Shown here piece after piece: positions 20,832 through 33,339 of a stretch of DNA of 64,000 nucleotides. Each line of letters begins with the position of its first letter. The stretch's first letter is position 1. A model generated the notes under the pieces. The model worked only from the letters and a program-made list of their open reading frames with translations. It had not been told where the DNA came from and made no database searches. Position numbers and translations under genes: made by a program. Source of the stretch: Saturnia japonica (taxonomy: Eukaryota; Arthropoda; Insecta; Lepidoptera; Saturniidae); contig CM065325.1 of assembly GCA_033032175.1 (NCBI GenBank), positions 2,198,930 through 2,262,929 on the forward strand, written 5' to 3'.

Positions 20832-21006
20832 TCCTAATTAGTATATAAACGCGAAAGAGAGATTGATTGTTTGTTTGTTACTCAATCACGCAGAAACGAC
20901 TAAACGGATTTAGATGAAATTGGCACACATATAGCTTTATACCCCGGATTAAGACATTGGATTGGATGTTTTTTGTTCACGCGAACAGGGTCGCGGGCAC
21001 AGCTAG
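20832..21006 (+). mobile_element. Short non-autonomous Helitron, 175 bp
   Basis: It starts TCCTAATTAGTATATAAACG and ends GGTCGCGGGCACAGCTAG|T. The middle GATGAAATTGGCACACATATA is typical of Lepidopteran copies. It is intact at the 3' end. Confidence 0.72.
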
Positions 21007-22130
21007 TTGCTTATAAATCAACCCTCAAATTGTATAAAGAAACTGTACCGCTAACATAGCTAGTAAAACATATTTATATTGTGTGTATTTAATGATTATT
21101 ATTTGGCTAAGTATGCCGTCGATAGACACGTACTGAATTGCTTTATTTACTGTCTGTCGGTTTATTATAGCGAGCGCACTCGTTAGTGCTTCGCTCGTAA
21201 ATAGAACCGAGCTGACTCTCACCTGCGCTGCCATTCTCTCATCCTTATTACGTGTTCTCAAAGACAAAGACGATTGCAATAGTAAAGGTTTTACTTATTT
21301 TTATCTATATATCGAAGATTACAAACATTACTATACAAATTTACTGCAATATTATATATACAACGCGTTATAGTTAAAAATCATAATTTAAAAGATCGTT
21401 ATGGCCTGTATAAAAATGCACTATTTTCGAATACTAAATAAATATATAGATACTAAATTCATAGAAAAAGGGGTCTCTTAGACACAAGTGTCGGAAAGAA
21501 ATAAACAAGTTCTAAAAATAGCATGTCTCAAAATTTCCACCCATCCTATAAAAGTTTTTGATCTGTCACGAAACTATGCCTCACGTTTTTATCGTATATA
21601 ATAAAAGAGTCATATAGTCCGACAGATATTAGTTCTATTCTGGACATAAAAACGAATTCTAAAGTGACAATAGGAAGAATTCTACAAGATGACTTATTTG
21701 GACCGAGCAACAACAGTAAAGAGTTTAATAGTGAGGTTTTTAAATTTTGTCATCATGTGCAAATAAATTGTTTTACTAATAATATATGAAGATGGTATTA
21801 ATGCTGGCAGAAAATTTATTATATTATGTAACACAGCTTCGTTGAAGTCAGCACAGCGTGGGAAATAAACCGAGGCGCATCGTGCGAATGGACTCGTAAA
21901 TGCGCGCAAGCTGTATCATAAACGAGCGGTACCTAGACAGGGCCGCTTCTCTTACCCGGTATACCGCCGAACTCGCTTATCACATTACCAGGTATTTGAT
22001 GTAGCGACGTAAACTTTAGACCTCGCTCACTAAACACGGTTATACGGACTTGGAAAGATAACTAAGAAAAGAAAAGAAGATCAAAAGTCGACACAAAATT
22101 GCCTTTATCTTATCAGTGTATTAAATAAAT
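21007..22130. other. No recognised feature
   Basis: AT-rich, single-copy within the window; no coding or transposon signal seen. Confidence 0.45.
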
Positions 22131-22134
22131 CTGT

Positions 22135-22460
22135 TAGTTAAGTGGTGGTAGTCAAGTGGTATAATGATTTAATGACCGCAGGTTCGAGTCCTATCAAAGG
22201 TACTAAAAATTCTTTGGAAATAGCATTTATTTACTCATGTATAAAATATTCGTAACATTATCGGCTGATGGTGAAGGAAAATGTCGTGAGAAAACCGGAA
22301 CACTTGAATAAAGTTCTTGCAGTACCACATGAAAATAGAACTGTGGATTTCTCGGCGTTTGATATCGCCAATACGTCGAGGGGTGGTGTGATGGAAGAGG
22401 TGGCTGATGTTATTATTATTTGTCATGTTTCAAAAGTTACATACAACACTAATTAATATG
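22135..22460 (+). mobile_element. tRNA-derived SINE, family B
   Basis: The head contains an A-box-like TGGTAGTCAAGTGGTATAAT and a B box AGGTTCGAGTCCTATC at about 22181. The body has CTGATGGTGAAGGAAAATGTCGTGAG. The tail region ends in a TTATTATTATT run near 22410. It differs from family A in head and body. Confidence 0.65.
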
Positions 22461-22849
22461 GACTAAGCTATGTAAACTCATTGTAAGTATGTATAGATAT
22501 GTCGCGATACCTTCGCCACAGTAGCTACCTGCCACGTCCAACGACGCTTGTCGCCTGTCGCCAGCCCAAGTGGCGAAACGTAGAGGAAGTTTATCAACGA
22601 CAGTATCGTAAAACGGGAAGCCGTGTTGCGATGTCAGGGCTGTTACGTAAATATCTCGTGATAAAATGCAGTTTATTTTTTAACTCAGCTTAATAGAAAT
22701 AACATTTTTCTTTAAGCCACTGTAATGTTTCTAATACACGGTAAAAAGCTTTTTTTTAGGTAAAAAAAAAAAAATACAACACATAAACTTCGATTTTGAA
22801 GTATTGACGTTAGCCTATATAATATGAGTTCTAATAGATTGGTCAAATG

Positions 22850-23470
22850 TATTTTTAACCGAATTCAAAAAAGGAGGAGATTCTCAGTTCGAATGTTCAG
22901 CCATGTTAAGTCATAGATGATTATTTTTTCGTTGGAAAGGGTATTATTATCCCTCAAGGGTCGTCCCATTTTGATTTCAAATGTACTTTAATTTCGAAGA
23001 TACACCAGGAAACTCCTCAAAACATTAAAGTTGTTTTTTTTGTCAAAAATTATCGTGTAATAACATTAAAAAATAATATTAAAACTTCATTAGTACCTTT
23101 ATGATTTAAAACGCGATGAAACAAAAAAGCGACAATAAATGAAAAAATATACATTTAGCTTGTGAAAGAATGAAAATAGAAATTATTATATCCAGTTAAT
23201 ACAAATCCTGATTTTCATGACAATGATCGTAGTCGAATTGGTCCAGCAGTGTGAAGACCAGACTTGTATACACTGTTATATGTACAGTAAGAGCGGTCGA
23301 TGGTTCAAGTCCCGCTGATTTAGGGTTTTTAAAAAGAGATTTTAAAGAACATATTTTTATGTTTGTTGAAGGTTTCACTTATTCCACGTGTGAACTGCCT
23401 CATGTCTTTTTTCTTCAGAAAACTAATCCTTGCGCTGCTTTTATTATACGAATTCATACTTAGAATATGT
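22850..23470 (+). repeat. Unclassified dispersed repeat (also at 25120-25640 and 30170-30690)
   Basis: AAGATACACCAGGAAACTCCTCAAAA is nearly repeated at 25541. GCGATGAAACAAAAAAGCGACA at 23111 matches 30217-30240. GTTTCACTTATTCCACGTGTGAACTGC near 23372 matches 30645-30670. The first two copies with TTTTGAAGTGAAAACTTCTTT (25133, 30176) suggest one longer parent element. The type is unknown. Confidence 0.5.
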
Positions 23471-23629
23471 GCAAATAAATAATGACAACAAATTACATAT
23501 CAAATTTTACCCATAAAAATCTTTCTACCATCGATGTTTTACAGTATCTTGTCACCACTTAATGTAGTTATTAGTAAACTACTGTAGTTCTTTCTGTAAA
23601 AGTAAATTTTTTACACGTAGTGTCTTGTC

Positions 23630-23765
23630 TGTCTGTCTAAAATGAACTCAAAAACGGCTTGACCTACTTTCATGAAATTGTATACACAGGCTGCTTAAAT
23701 GGTAGGCTATAAGAATTGGGATTGTTCGTTTTTTTAATCAGGTCTAAATCAAAAACAATTCCCGG
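23630..23765 (+). mobile_element. Helitron/short-interspersed repeat fragment
   Basis: CTGTCTGTCT...AAACGGCTTGACCTACTTTCATGAAATTGTATACA is a common Lepidopteran repeat motif. No terminal structure is preserved. Confidence 0.4.
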
Positions 23766-24164
23766 GAATTGTATTCCACGTTAAATTTATATTATAATAG
23801 TATAAAACTATTGAATAATTACAGATATTTTTGAAGAAGATCATATGCCCTTTGTTTACCTTAAATAATTTAAAGATTATCAGTATCAACTGTCAGTTGT
23901 CAAATGTCAAACAATGTAGAGTTTGTCAAAAGATGCATATCATAGACCAAATGCACACGATGCAATGTGAAAACTCCAATGTTGTCAGGGCACTTTAATC
24001 AAAGGTTTCGTTTCCTGAGAAGTTTCTCCTATCAAAGTTGTATATTGGTTACTGTTTCACAGTAGAACCCTTTTTTAGTATTGAGACATTTCATCACTAT
24101 TAATTGCTTTTAAATTTGAAGTATATTTTCTAATAACTACGTCGCTCGTGATGTGATTTTCAGT

Positions 24165-24425
24165 AAAATATCAAATTTAGTTTAATATTAAAAACTCAAT
24201 AACTTCAGAAGTTACAAAAATCGCGTTAACTACAAAAATTACTTACCTCTCGTGTAATAACGCGAGGGTCAAAAGTTGCTACGTAACTTGCTGCAAAAGT
24301 AACTACATTGCTAACGTTGGTATACACACTACGGTATGATTACAAGCACAGAGTATGCCAATTGACAGATAATATTTTATTAACAGTATTCTTTTTTTTT
24401 AAATAGTAAAATATTAAAAATTAGT
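24165..24425 (-). repeat. Inverse-orientation repeat pair with 50695-50905
   Basis: The reverse complement of this stretch matches 50695-50905 in several blocks: AAGAATACTGTTA, CATACTCTGTGCTTGT, GTGTGTATAC, CAACTTTTGACC and GCGATTTT.GTAACTTC. The unit is about 230 bp, with no coding capacity; it may be an uncharacterised MITE. Confidence 0.62.
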
Positions 24426-25119
24426 ATCCCAAAATTCTTCATAAGTAGCCAAAATAGAACATAAATTTGTCAATGATAGTTATATAAATCATAAAAACTT
24501 TTTTCTATGAATTATCAACCGATTTTGATGAAATTTTGTACAGCGGAAGATGTCGTTCCTAAACTGATAGGCTATGAGAATTGTCAATAATATTTATTAA
24601 AAATAAAATTATCAGACGCAAATTATTAGTGGATACTAAACCCGGAACACCGCTAGTTTTATAAAAACTATATAATGAAACTTTTTTTATTGACAACCCT
24701 AAACTCGGTATGGTGCATCGCGAATGATCACGGACGGTCCGCTCTTCGATGTCCATAAAACCGAGTGTTTAAATGGAACGCTTCCAGCGCAGACGATTGC
24801 TCGGTCAATTTAACTCTACGTGATATAATATTATGTAAAAGGTTTTTTTTTTTATTATCATAAAACATGTTATTATAATGTAGTTTTTGTCAAAAACCAT
24901 GGCTAAATTTATTATGATGTTATTCATATCAGGTATCAATTGTTAAATACACAAAAAGGCGACAAATGATACGGCAACTAGATAGTACAATAAGAAGAAA
25001 AGTATTTTACGCTACCTTTAGTACTTTTTGGAACTCGAGCAATAATCCTCGCTGACATCAGAGCTGCGAGTGTGAGATTCTGGTATTTCCTTCGTCATCT
25101 TTCCTTTTTTAAACTACTT

Positions 25120-25640
25120 CGAATTCGATTTTTGAAGTGAAAACTTCTTTTAGCGCGGTACGCATATTTTTAGATAACATAAAATCTCTGGACTCGCGAC
25201 ACCGTTACGAGACGCAGCTATAGTGTGTGCATATATGCATGTACATATAGCAGACCGCAAACGCGTCTTTCATAAAAAATATTAAATGTATTTTAAAGTT
25301 TCTAATAATTAATAAAATCAAATGCAATTCATAACCCAATAACCCTAGTACCCATCTAAAAAATGTCTAACGCGCCAAAATAAGTTTTCACTTCTTTTGG
25401 CACTCTCGGAGTGTATCCCGTACTTTTTTTTTAAACGTATATTCACCCGTAACTTCTCTGTTTAGAACCCAATTTGGATGATCCTTTTTTGTTGTATAGG
25501 AGATAACTCAAGGTTGGCATTGGACCTCCAACTTTGAAGATACACCAGGGATCTCTTCAAAATCATTGAAGTTAGTTTTATTTTTTGTTAAAAATTGTCT
25601 TATCAATCCCAAGATAATTTTAATTGAGGAATAATTTTTA
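25120..25640 (+). repeat. Partial copies of the 22850-23470 repeat
   Basis: TTTTGAAGTGAAAACTTCTTT at 25133 and the AAGATACACCAGG block at 25541 match 30176 and 23000. Nothing else is recognised between. Confidence 0.42.
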
Positions 25641-25879
25641 AATTTTCACAGATTCACCATACATTATCTGCCAAAACGTCAAATTATTCCTCAGAGAAAG
25701 TTATCTGACGATTGAAAAATCGGCCTTCAAGTCACATAAAATAAGTTTATGAATCTAAATAAAAAGTACTACATGACAGATTAAAATCCTGCCAAAAACC
25801 CCGGATGGCGAGTCAAAAATCGAATCTTTAAACATTTCAGTGCTTCTCGATTTAAAAAGAGGTAGTTTCCTTATTTCAA

Positions 25880-26150
25880 GCAATAATGGTAGCATAATAT
25901 ACGAACATCGCGTCGATCGACGTGAGTTCGGATCCCTGCAATAGGCTTGAGCTTTCAGTGAATGAAAATATCATGATGAAACCATAGCATCGTGATAGGG
26001 CATTTTCTAATGCCCGTCTGGTTGCCCCACTCGCAAATTGAAAATCTTTCGCCAAACAGCTATAGGCGTGTTCCGGCAGATGGACTTGAGAGCTAGTCCT
26101 CCGAACAAGGCCTAGCGTATTACCATCTTGGACCACATAAGGTGTTATCA
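25880..26150 (+). mobile_element. tRNA-derived SINE, family A, plus-strand copy
   Basis: The head is at the left (TGGTAGCATAATATACGA, then GTGAGTTCGGATCCCTGC as a degraded B box). The body has GATGAAACCATAGCATCGTGAT and AGCTATAGGCGTGTTCCGGCA. The tail ends ACCATCTTGGACCACATAAGGTG. It is the only copy of the family on the plus strand here. Confidence 0.76.
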
Positions 26151-26159
26151 AGGCCCAAC

Positions 26160-28260
26160 GCTAAACCTTTAAAGAAAAAAGAAAATCACGTGGCCTAGAC
26201 AAATTTGACATAGGATAGTCTTTCTTATCGCCAAAGGCAGCGGACGGGAACTAACAAGGGAAACAACTTTAATAGAACGAAATAATAAGATACCTCTGGC
26301 CGTATACGCGTTTGTATCCAGCATTAATAAAAAATCTTTTAACTGTTATACTTCTTCCTTATAAACTAAAATACAGTTATATTTTTTAAATAAATTATAT
26401 TATAAAATAATAAATCTACAAAAAACAACAAGTTATTGTATACATATATCAGAATTTTAAATTCATAACCTTCCCTTATTGTACACATTATATTAAATTC
26501 ATAATTATAATATGAACATCAACAACATATAGAAAACTATTTTGTCATATTTAAATTGAAGTTGTTAAGTAAGCTAAAGATCAAAAAATGGATAGTGAAT
26601 TTCATAGTTCGTAGCGAACGTATTGTGTGCTACTACGGCGCGTAGCTGTTGCTACGTCAACAAAGTAATGCTAGGCTGCGTAGCATACGAGTGTTTACTG
26701 AACAGAGAGTCAAAACCATTTAAATACACTTCGCCCATATTATAATTTTTTGAACGGATTTCCTTTCTCCTGAGATTCGTTACATGCCGAAATGCAATGA
26801 TGTCTGCATCGATGTATCAAAAACTTATATACCTGAGATGATTGTTTACCAACACAAAAAAAGTGATTTGTATTATTAACATGTCTTGATATTTTGAACA
26901 CTGGGCACATAAGATTCCGAACTCGTTTAGGCCGTGAGTACTGTCAACATCTCATAAATACCCTTAGCTTTAGCCGGGAGCACAATCGGGCTGAGATGGT
27001 AAGACGAGCGACCGCAGCGGGCAGGCTTTGTGCTTGCTCCTATACAAATTATACCCATATGATAGTGATAAGAGGAGCGGGTAACACAATATCTAAAAAT
27101 ATTAACATAACTCACTTAACTGCTTGAAAGTTATTAATGTGGATAATAATAGATACGATCGTCGGAAGGTAATGATTTATTCGTTAATCTCAAAAAAGAC
27201 AAATTAAGTGATTAATTAATATGTTTTTATTTCGTTCCAGCCAGTTCATTTTAGAATTAATTTGTGATAATTAATATTTTCCAAACTAACCAGACATCTA
27301 CCCACCTACCAACTTACAGCGGATCCGAATTATAACATATAGCATAGTCATTTTTATTGAAAAAAAAAAACTAAATTTTAGAAGTAGAATACAAAAAGTC
27401 TATAGCAATAGAAAAAAAAACGTTATTATCGCTGCTAGCTTCGCTTGTGTGAATGCCCGCACCCTATGCAGGGTGAGAGCGTCAGGTGCCCCTATTTTGG
27501 TCGGTCGGGTCCGACTGGCTGTCGCCGGTTTAGCTTATGTAATACGAACATATATACTTATATACCTACCTACACATAGATACGATAAGTACATTATATA
27601 TGTACACAGACACGCTGTGTATAGCTTTACGCTTCGCGAACCTTTATCGACATGACTGGAGCTCGTAACTAGCAATTTCTTATGATAGTCAGTTACATGA
27701 CGAATAATATAGAAAATTACTGATCCAATGTATATTGAACGAAGAAAATTTTTTAATTTTCTTTATTTTATTGTTATATTTTTTATTAAATTATACAGAG
27801 TTTATAATAGTTATAATGCTGGCCATTGTAAATTTCGGCTATTTTTGTGCTATTTTTGTGAACATATTAAGTTTTAAAGTGAAACTTTTATTAGATCGTC
27901 TCAAACTTTTTGGTCTGTGTGTTGCATGTCGCGTGACGGTCGGCCGCGGAGTAGGGATTAAGTGAAAGGTGCTCGCCAGAGCAGCCAAGGCCAATATGGC
28001 GGCGACTATAGTTCGCCAAGTGAAATTAAGATTGATAAAGCGATTTTTATACCCTTAATGGAATATTATTCCAAAATGTTTAGTTAAATGTCTATAATGT
28101 GAAAAAAAGTTTAACTTTTACCGTGGTTTCATAAAACCACACAATCTTTTTTTTTTTTCATTTACAGAGAGAAGCTTTTTTTAAATACTGTTACGGAAAA
28201 ATTACTGTAAATACTATTGATGGTAAGATAGTAAAAATGTACGAATAAAGCACCATATTG
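26160..28260. other. No recognised feature
   Basis: AT-rich DNA with small GC-rich patches (about 26990-27030 and 27440-27540). Short frames of 60-77 codons have no recognisable domain. Confidence 0.4.
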
Positions 28261-28813
28261 TTAATGTGCAGGGTGGTAGCATACGAGATTTGTGTTCGAC
28301 TGGATTCTCATGTCCTATTGGATCTTTATTTTCGTACACTAGTTGTAACACCCGCCTCAGTAGAAGGCTTAGGCGTGTCGCATTCCAGGATCAGCCGGTT
28401 GTATGTCCAATAATCAAGCGTAGGGATATGTAACCGTTCGAGATAAGACCACCACGTAAATGGTGATAACCCACTTTCACGATGATTCTCCTTCGGTTTA
28501 TCGCCTTTCGGAATCAGCCAATGTATATCCAGCTTACAGTCCAGTATGACAGCGGCACCCTTCAGACAAACTTCAGTTACTTTATCGTGCTCTTATTAAA
28601 AAATAGACCCACCGCTTGGCAAGTTTCTCTTCCCGAGGGAAGGATTGGGCTTTATCACGTCGGCCCACGATATAACGATTACAAGGTTTCCTCAACATAT
28701 TTTTCCATATCATCAACCTATATAAATAATGGTTATACACATTAGTAAAAATTATACGAAAAATGTAATCGAACACGCCTGAGTATTCATTCTTGATTGA
28801 ACCTTTACAAGTA

Positions 28814-29356
28814 TAGTGTAAACTCAAAACTACTACTAAACTAAACTGGTATAACGACACTCGATTTAACGGCAAACTCCTTAAAACGTCGCAATTACTT
28901 AACTTTGATTGGTTTACCTATTTTCTATATAATGATACACTATATAAAATCACGCTCACTCTAAATAACGACAACAATACGGCATTACTAAGCATTAAGC
29001 AGTACTTTCTAAATTGCCAAAATTAGTAAGAACTGGAACTGCGTACGTTCTTTTGTTTGTTGTTTTGTTGCTTTATTATCTAGCACGTGTTTAACTCGAC
29101 TGACATACCGTAAATTTTAAGAAATTCTCTCTTTTGTTTGTTGTGTGATTAACTTCCACGTGATCACCTCGGCCACTAGGTTGTCGTTGGGTTGTTATTA
29201 AGTTGTTTTACGTTTGTAAAATGTGCACTATTTTATTGAATAAATATTACAATGGTAAAATAATATCAATTTTGTTTTAACTGCAATTAACGAGAACTCT
29301 CTATAACGCCAAAAAATGCAAAGTCCCTTACGTGTCGTTATATAGAGTTTACACTG
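28814..29356. mobile_element. Pogo/Tigger-like MITE, 543 bp
   Basis: The right end inverted reads CAGTGTAAACTCTATATAAC; the left end reads TAGTGTAAACTC followed by an interrupted GGTATAACGACACTCGATTTAA. TA flanks both sides (28812-28813 and 29357-29358). CAGTG.AAACTC.ATATAACG is the end type of pogo/Tigger elements (family knowledge). No transposase frame is present, so it is non-autonomous. Confidence 0.75.
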
Positions 29357-29959
29357 TATAGACTAATGGCCATCGATAATCGTACAAGTACGAGGAACAT
29401 GATATCACCCCGTATATAATCGCCTAAGTTTCACTAATAAAACTAAAAATGTATTTTTATATTTTCACTTTTATTTGACTATAGTGAACCCAAAAGGAAG
29501 GGTATTATTTCAGAAAGCTATATGTGTATTTATGTTAATCTGTTCCCGTATATCTTCTAAAACAACTAACATAAATAGATAAATAAAGTATCGTTAGAAG
29601 CGCCTTGATCGTCCGCTGTTTACAGGCTATGTGACTTCACATTGAATTTAATATGACGCCCTCTAGAGGATATAAAGTCATGCTGCATTCATAAATTATA
29701 ATTTTATAAGGTGCCGTATTTGGTATCAAATGAAAGAGTATAAATAACCCATTCCAAAAATATATATCGTTTTAAGAGCGCGAAGTATTCCATAGTAGGG
29801 TTTTACTTTTTTTACTACATAGTTGCTGTTAAAATTGCCATTAATGAACAACTCAAATATACGAAGCGGGCACCAAGCACGTTGTCACTAACTGAAATAT
29901 TTATTACAAAAGACATGTATTAACTGGATATATAATAATAAAGAAACAGTAATCTTACA

Positions 29960-30170
29960 AAATGAGTATCAAAGCTACAATTAAAAATATTATAAACTCG
30001 CTGCTTGGCATACGATTATTATGCAGTAATTATTTTCGTCTTGTAATTTTATTTTTACTCATATTATTGATAATTTATATAGCTTATCAATTGATGAATT
30101 ACTTAATTATACATCCCATGTATTATTTATCTTTTTTCTTTATCAAAATCAGTTTATAATTAGGTAAAAT
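29960..30170 (+). repeat. Repeat fragment related to the head of the 33340-34250 element
   Basis: TAATTATTTTCGTCTTGTAATTTTATTTTTACTCATATTATTGA matches 33428-33475 and in part 49375-49400. It is AT-rich and noncoding. Confidence 0.5.
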
Positions 30171-30915
30171 TTCATTTTTGAAGTGAAAACTTCTTTAGCA
30201 TCGTTGTGATTTGAAAGTCGATGAAACGAAAAAGCGACAGTAAAAAGAAACAGACACATAAATTCATAAGATTTAACGTGGGAGAAAATGAGATAGAAAG
30301 CATTATACAGTGTTTCTTATATTCGTTTAGACATCGTGGGTATTTGCTTGGGCCTCAGCGTTGTACGTGTATAAATATGTACGTGTTTGTGCGCGCATGC
30401 GTAATACAAAGCTTGGGAAAAGGCATCACAACAACCGTGGTGTTTTGTATACGTGTGCGTATTGTACGTTTGTTCTTTTTTCAGATGATATACCAATAGA
30501 TATTTCAAATATGCAAGGTGATGCCTTAATTGAAAATTATATTGTGAATAATGATTGTAAGTACTTGTATGTAAATTTTCATAAAGTTTAAATTAGTGTG
30601 TATTTGATAATTTTCTGAATGAAAAAAAAACATACATGTGAAGGATTCACTTCTACCACGTGTGAATTGCACACATGATTTTCTTGAATAACTTTTTACT
30701 AATTCTAAAAGTATTATTGACAATTCTTATAAGCCCATCAATTGAGCAATGCTTGCGTCAAGCAATGGCAATGGTTTATAGTGTCAAGACGTTTTTGAGT
30801 TAAACCCGGACATACAAACACGAAATACAGAAAAAAATATTTTTTTAAGGCATATTATGACAACTTTCCTTTATATCTGAAAGTTTAGAAAAAAAACTGC
30901 ATGTACAAACAGAAT
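30170..30915 (+). repeat. Composite of two dispersed repeats
   Basis: 30170-30690 matches the 22850-23470 repeat. From 30695 the DNA matches the 3' end of the 120-bp-unit family: CTAAAAGTATT, ATCAATTGA.CAATG, TTTTTGAGTTAAACCCGGACATACAAAC, ending ACGGATTGATTAATATAGATAA. Confidence 0.5.
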
Positions 30916-31254
30916 TACGGATTGATTAATATAGATAACGACTGGTCTAAAGGACAACGATGGTCATCTAAAAAAAAGATGTAAAAAATAATTCTCGATT
31001 TCTTTGTCTTCATATCCACCAGGGCACATATTCGTAGTAGGTTAGATATTACGCGACACATTCTCTTGTCTCGAGGTAGGTGGCGTGGCTTCTGCAGCTT
31101 ATTACAGTCGGCTCTATTTCGCCGCAAATCTCAAGGCGAGAGGAGAGAGCTCGCTTGTCGACGCAGCTAAAACACTGCTTCGGTAGTTTGCTCGCGTGAC
31201 ATACGTACGTAGCGCTTGATACGCTTTACTGAACATGTTGGTGAATGTATTTAT

Positions 31255-31735
31255 CTTATACGTATCTTCCGGAGACGGGCTGTCCGCATTGTAATTGATG
31301 CAGACATCTCTAAGTTCAATAAGCCTCTTCAGATGCGCAAGGAAAAGTTCCTCGCTGGGCGTGTTCTGTATATATCATGGTAAATATTCTAAAGAGCTAT
31401 TCAACCTAATTCTCTCCTTTCCCTTTTATAAAAGAAACACACACGCTGGGCTCCGGAGCCATAGCTTTAAGGAAACCCGTCTCGGAACGAACAACAAAGT
31501 TCTCTCGTCTTATCTTTGCCGTACTATGAAGCTATGGAACTGTTTCCAGGCCGGTGTGTTTTCTCCTTTCTACAAATAGAGTCCTTCAAACAAAACGTGG
31601 AGAGACATTTGAGCAAGCCGGCATGACAGCGACGACTGACACTAGATTGTAAATCCTATGGTGGTCGTCGATGTTATTCGATTACATTGTGCTCACAACC
31701 AGGTACAGTGCCGTTACTTTGCCGTACAACGGTAA
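31255..31735 (+). mobile_element. LINE 3' end remnant (RT C-terminus and 3' UTR), copy 2
   Basis: The first frame reads IRIFRRRAVRIVIDADISKF, the end of a reverse transcriptase. After frameshifts it gives IYHGKYSKELFNLI and FPFYKRNTHAGLRSHSFKET, and then KLWN in the next frame. CGACTGACACTAGATTG..GTGCTCACAACCAGGTACAG follows as 3' UTR. It is the best of three copies of this family (also 7145 and, inverted, 39785). It is dead: the frame shifts at least twice. Confidence 0.72.
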
Positions 31736-31829
31736 AAAACCATGGACTAATATATTGATGGGAATATTTTAATATGCTCGTAATTTTAACCGTTCGTGTG
31801 TTGTTAATGTAACCTTAGTTCGGTAGTGC

Positions 31830-32460
31830 TGAATGCGCGCTCCGCCTCGTGGCGCAGACCCGCGACTCAGCTCGTTTTCAGAGTGGCCGGCAGACGCGAC
31901 GAAGAATTATTTCTACAGGAAGGACAGGAGGGAAATTAGATCCTATTATATATTACATTTTCATTATAAGCACTTATTTTTTTGTCTCGATATTACGCAA
32001 AGAGATATTATATCAACCATTAACTGTGTTCTTATTTCAAAATTACAATTAATTTTATGTAGTTTGTATTCATTATTTAGTTCGCATACATGTTTTCTGA
32101 ATCGAGGCAACAGCTCAAGCCGAGGTCCGGCCACTTTGGCACCCTTGCGCGCTTGTTGCCCATGACTTCGCGACTGAGTGTCTTAAGCTCTCGCTCCCGG
32201 GCCCGGTATTTTTTACGAAAGGTTTATTATTAAGCGCACTTTTCGTTACTATGAAGTTACAAAACATATCTTCGTACCTGTATCCTCGAAGGGTTGGGCA
32301 GAGGTGTACTCCCACTGTTCGCCTGGTATGTTTTAGGTCCCATGTAATAGGGGGCGAGCCTAATGCTATTAATCGGGCAAGAAACCAAACTCCGAGCTGC
32401 TACTGAGAATTTCATAGACAAACCCAATAACATTTTAGCAGCACTAAAGGAGTCGCGGAA
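31830..32460. other. No recognised feature
   Basis: A moderately GC-rich start (31833-31930) gives way to AT-rich DNA. Frames up to 110 codons lack recognisable domains. Confidence 0.4.
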
Positions 32461-32571
32461 GTTATGAACTATCAATATTAAAGCGATAAACTCTAATCAG
32501 GTTTTTTAAAGATAAAAAACACCATTTTATAAATAAAACTGTACCCGTGCGAAGCTGGGGCGGGTCGCTGG
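32461..32571 (+). mobile_element. Helitron 3' segment
   Basis: It is similar to 11597-11705 and ends GAAGCTGGGGCGGGTCGCTGG|T, a valid CTRR end. Confidence 0.55.
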
Positions 32572-32886
32572 TAATATTATATTATAAAGCTCAAAAGATC
32601 GTTTGGTTGTATGAACGCGCTAATCTCGGGAACTAGCAGTCAGATTTGAAAAATTCTTTCTGGGTTTTGTAGCCTATTTATTAAAGAAATTTATAAGCTA
32701 TATAACTTTACGCTATAATTCTAAAGAGCGGAGCTGTAAAAATGAACGTTAACTATGAGAAGTAAGAATGATAGGCTATACAGATGCGTCGCGTCGCCCC
32801 CGCGCGGCACCACGATGCGACGGCACGGCTGCGGGGTAAAGAAGTTCGACCAAAGTTACACGGATAAAACCGCAGGGCACAGTTAG
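32572..32886 (+). mobile_element. Non-autonomous Helitron abutting the previous one
   Basis: It begins TAATATTATATTATAAAGCTC right after the CTGG|T end of its neighbour, has CGCTAATCTCGGGAACTAGCAGTC and ends CCGCAGGGCACAGTTAG|T. The two lie end to end, as when one Helitron inserts beside another. It contains a GC-rich interior (32785-32835). Confidence 0.55.
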
Positions 32887-33339
32887 TAATCGTTAAAAGT
32901 CTTTTCAATCGCGCGCAAGGCAGAGGGTAGGGGGTTTGCAATTACCACACGATCAAAGCACTTTATTTTGATAAATTTCAAAATTATAATCTGTATTCAT
33001 TTAAATACACAATTGAATTAAAAGTTAAAACAAAACTTAAAATTTTCAATTTAGGTACCTACTATACTATACATTCGTGCATACATACACCACACGCGCG
33101 ATATATAAGTACATGGGTAATATTTATACTGTCTATGTACGTTCGTCGGTTATACGCGGACGGCTCGCTTGCATGGCTGAGCTTAGAATACGAGCTCCTC
33201 TGATGACGGTGTAAGGTATAGACAATGCAACTAAGCGTAGCGGTGTTTGAAATTTTTAATAAGGTTTATATTTTAAGAATTTATCAGGACAAGGACAATA
33301 TATAGTAGTAGTGCACCCGCGATTACCGCACGCGATTGT

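Noticed and set aside
22150..22205. Possible tRNA gene (A-box-like and B-box-like motifs)
   Set aside because: There is no closed acceptor stem, and the sequence continues into a SINE body; it is a SINE head.
29962..30159. Hydrophobic 65-codon frame resembling a membrane peptide
   Set aside because: It lies in a dispersed AT-rich repeat also found at 33428 and 49375; the hydrophobic residues follow from T-rich codons.
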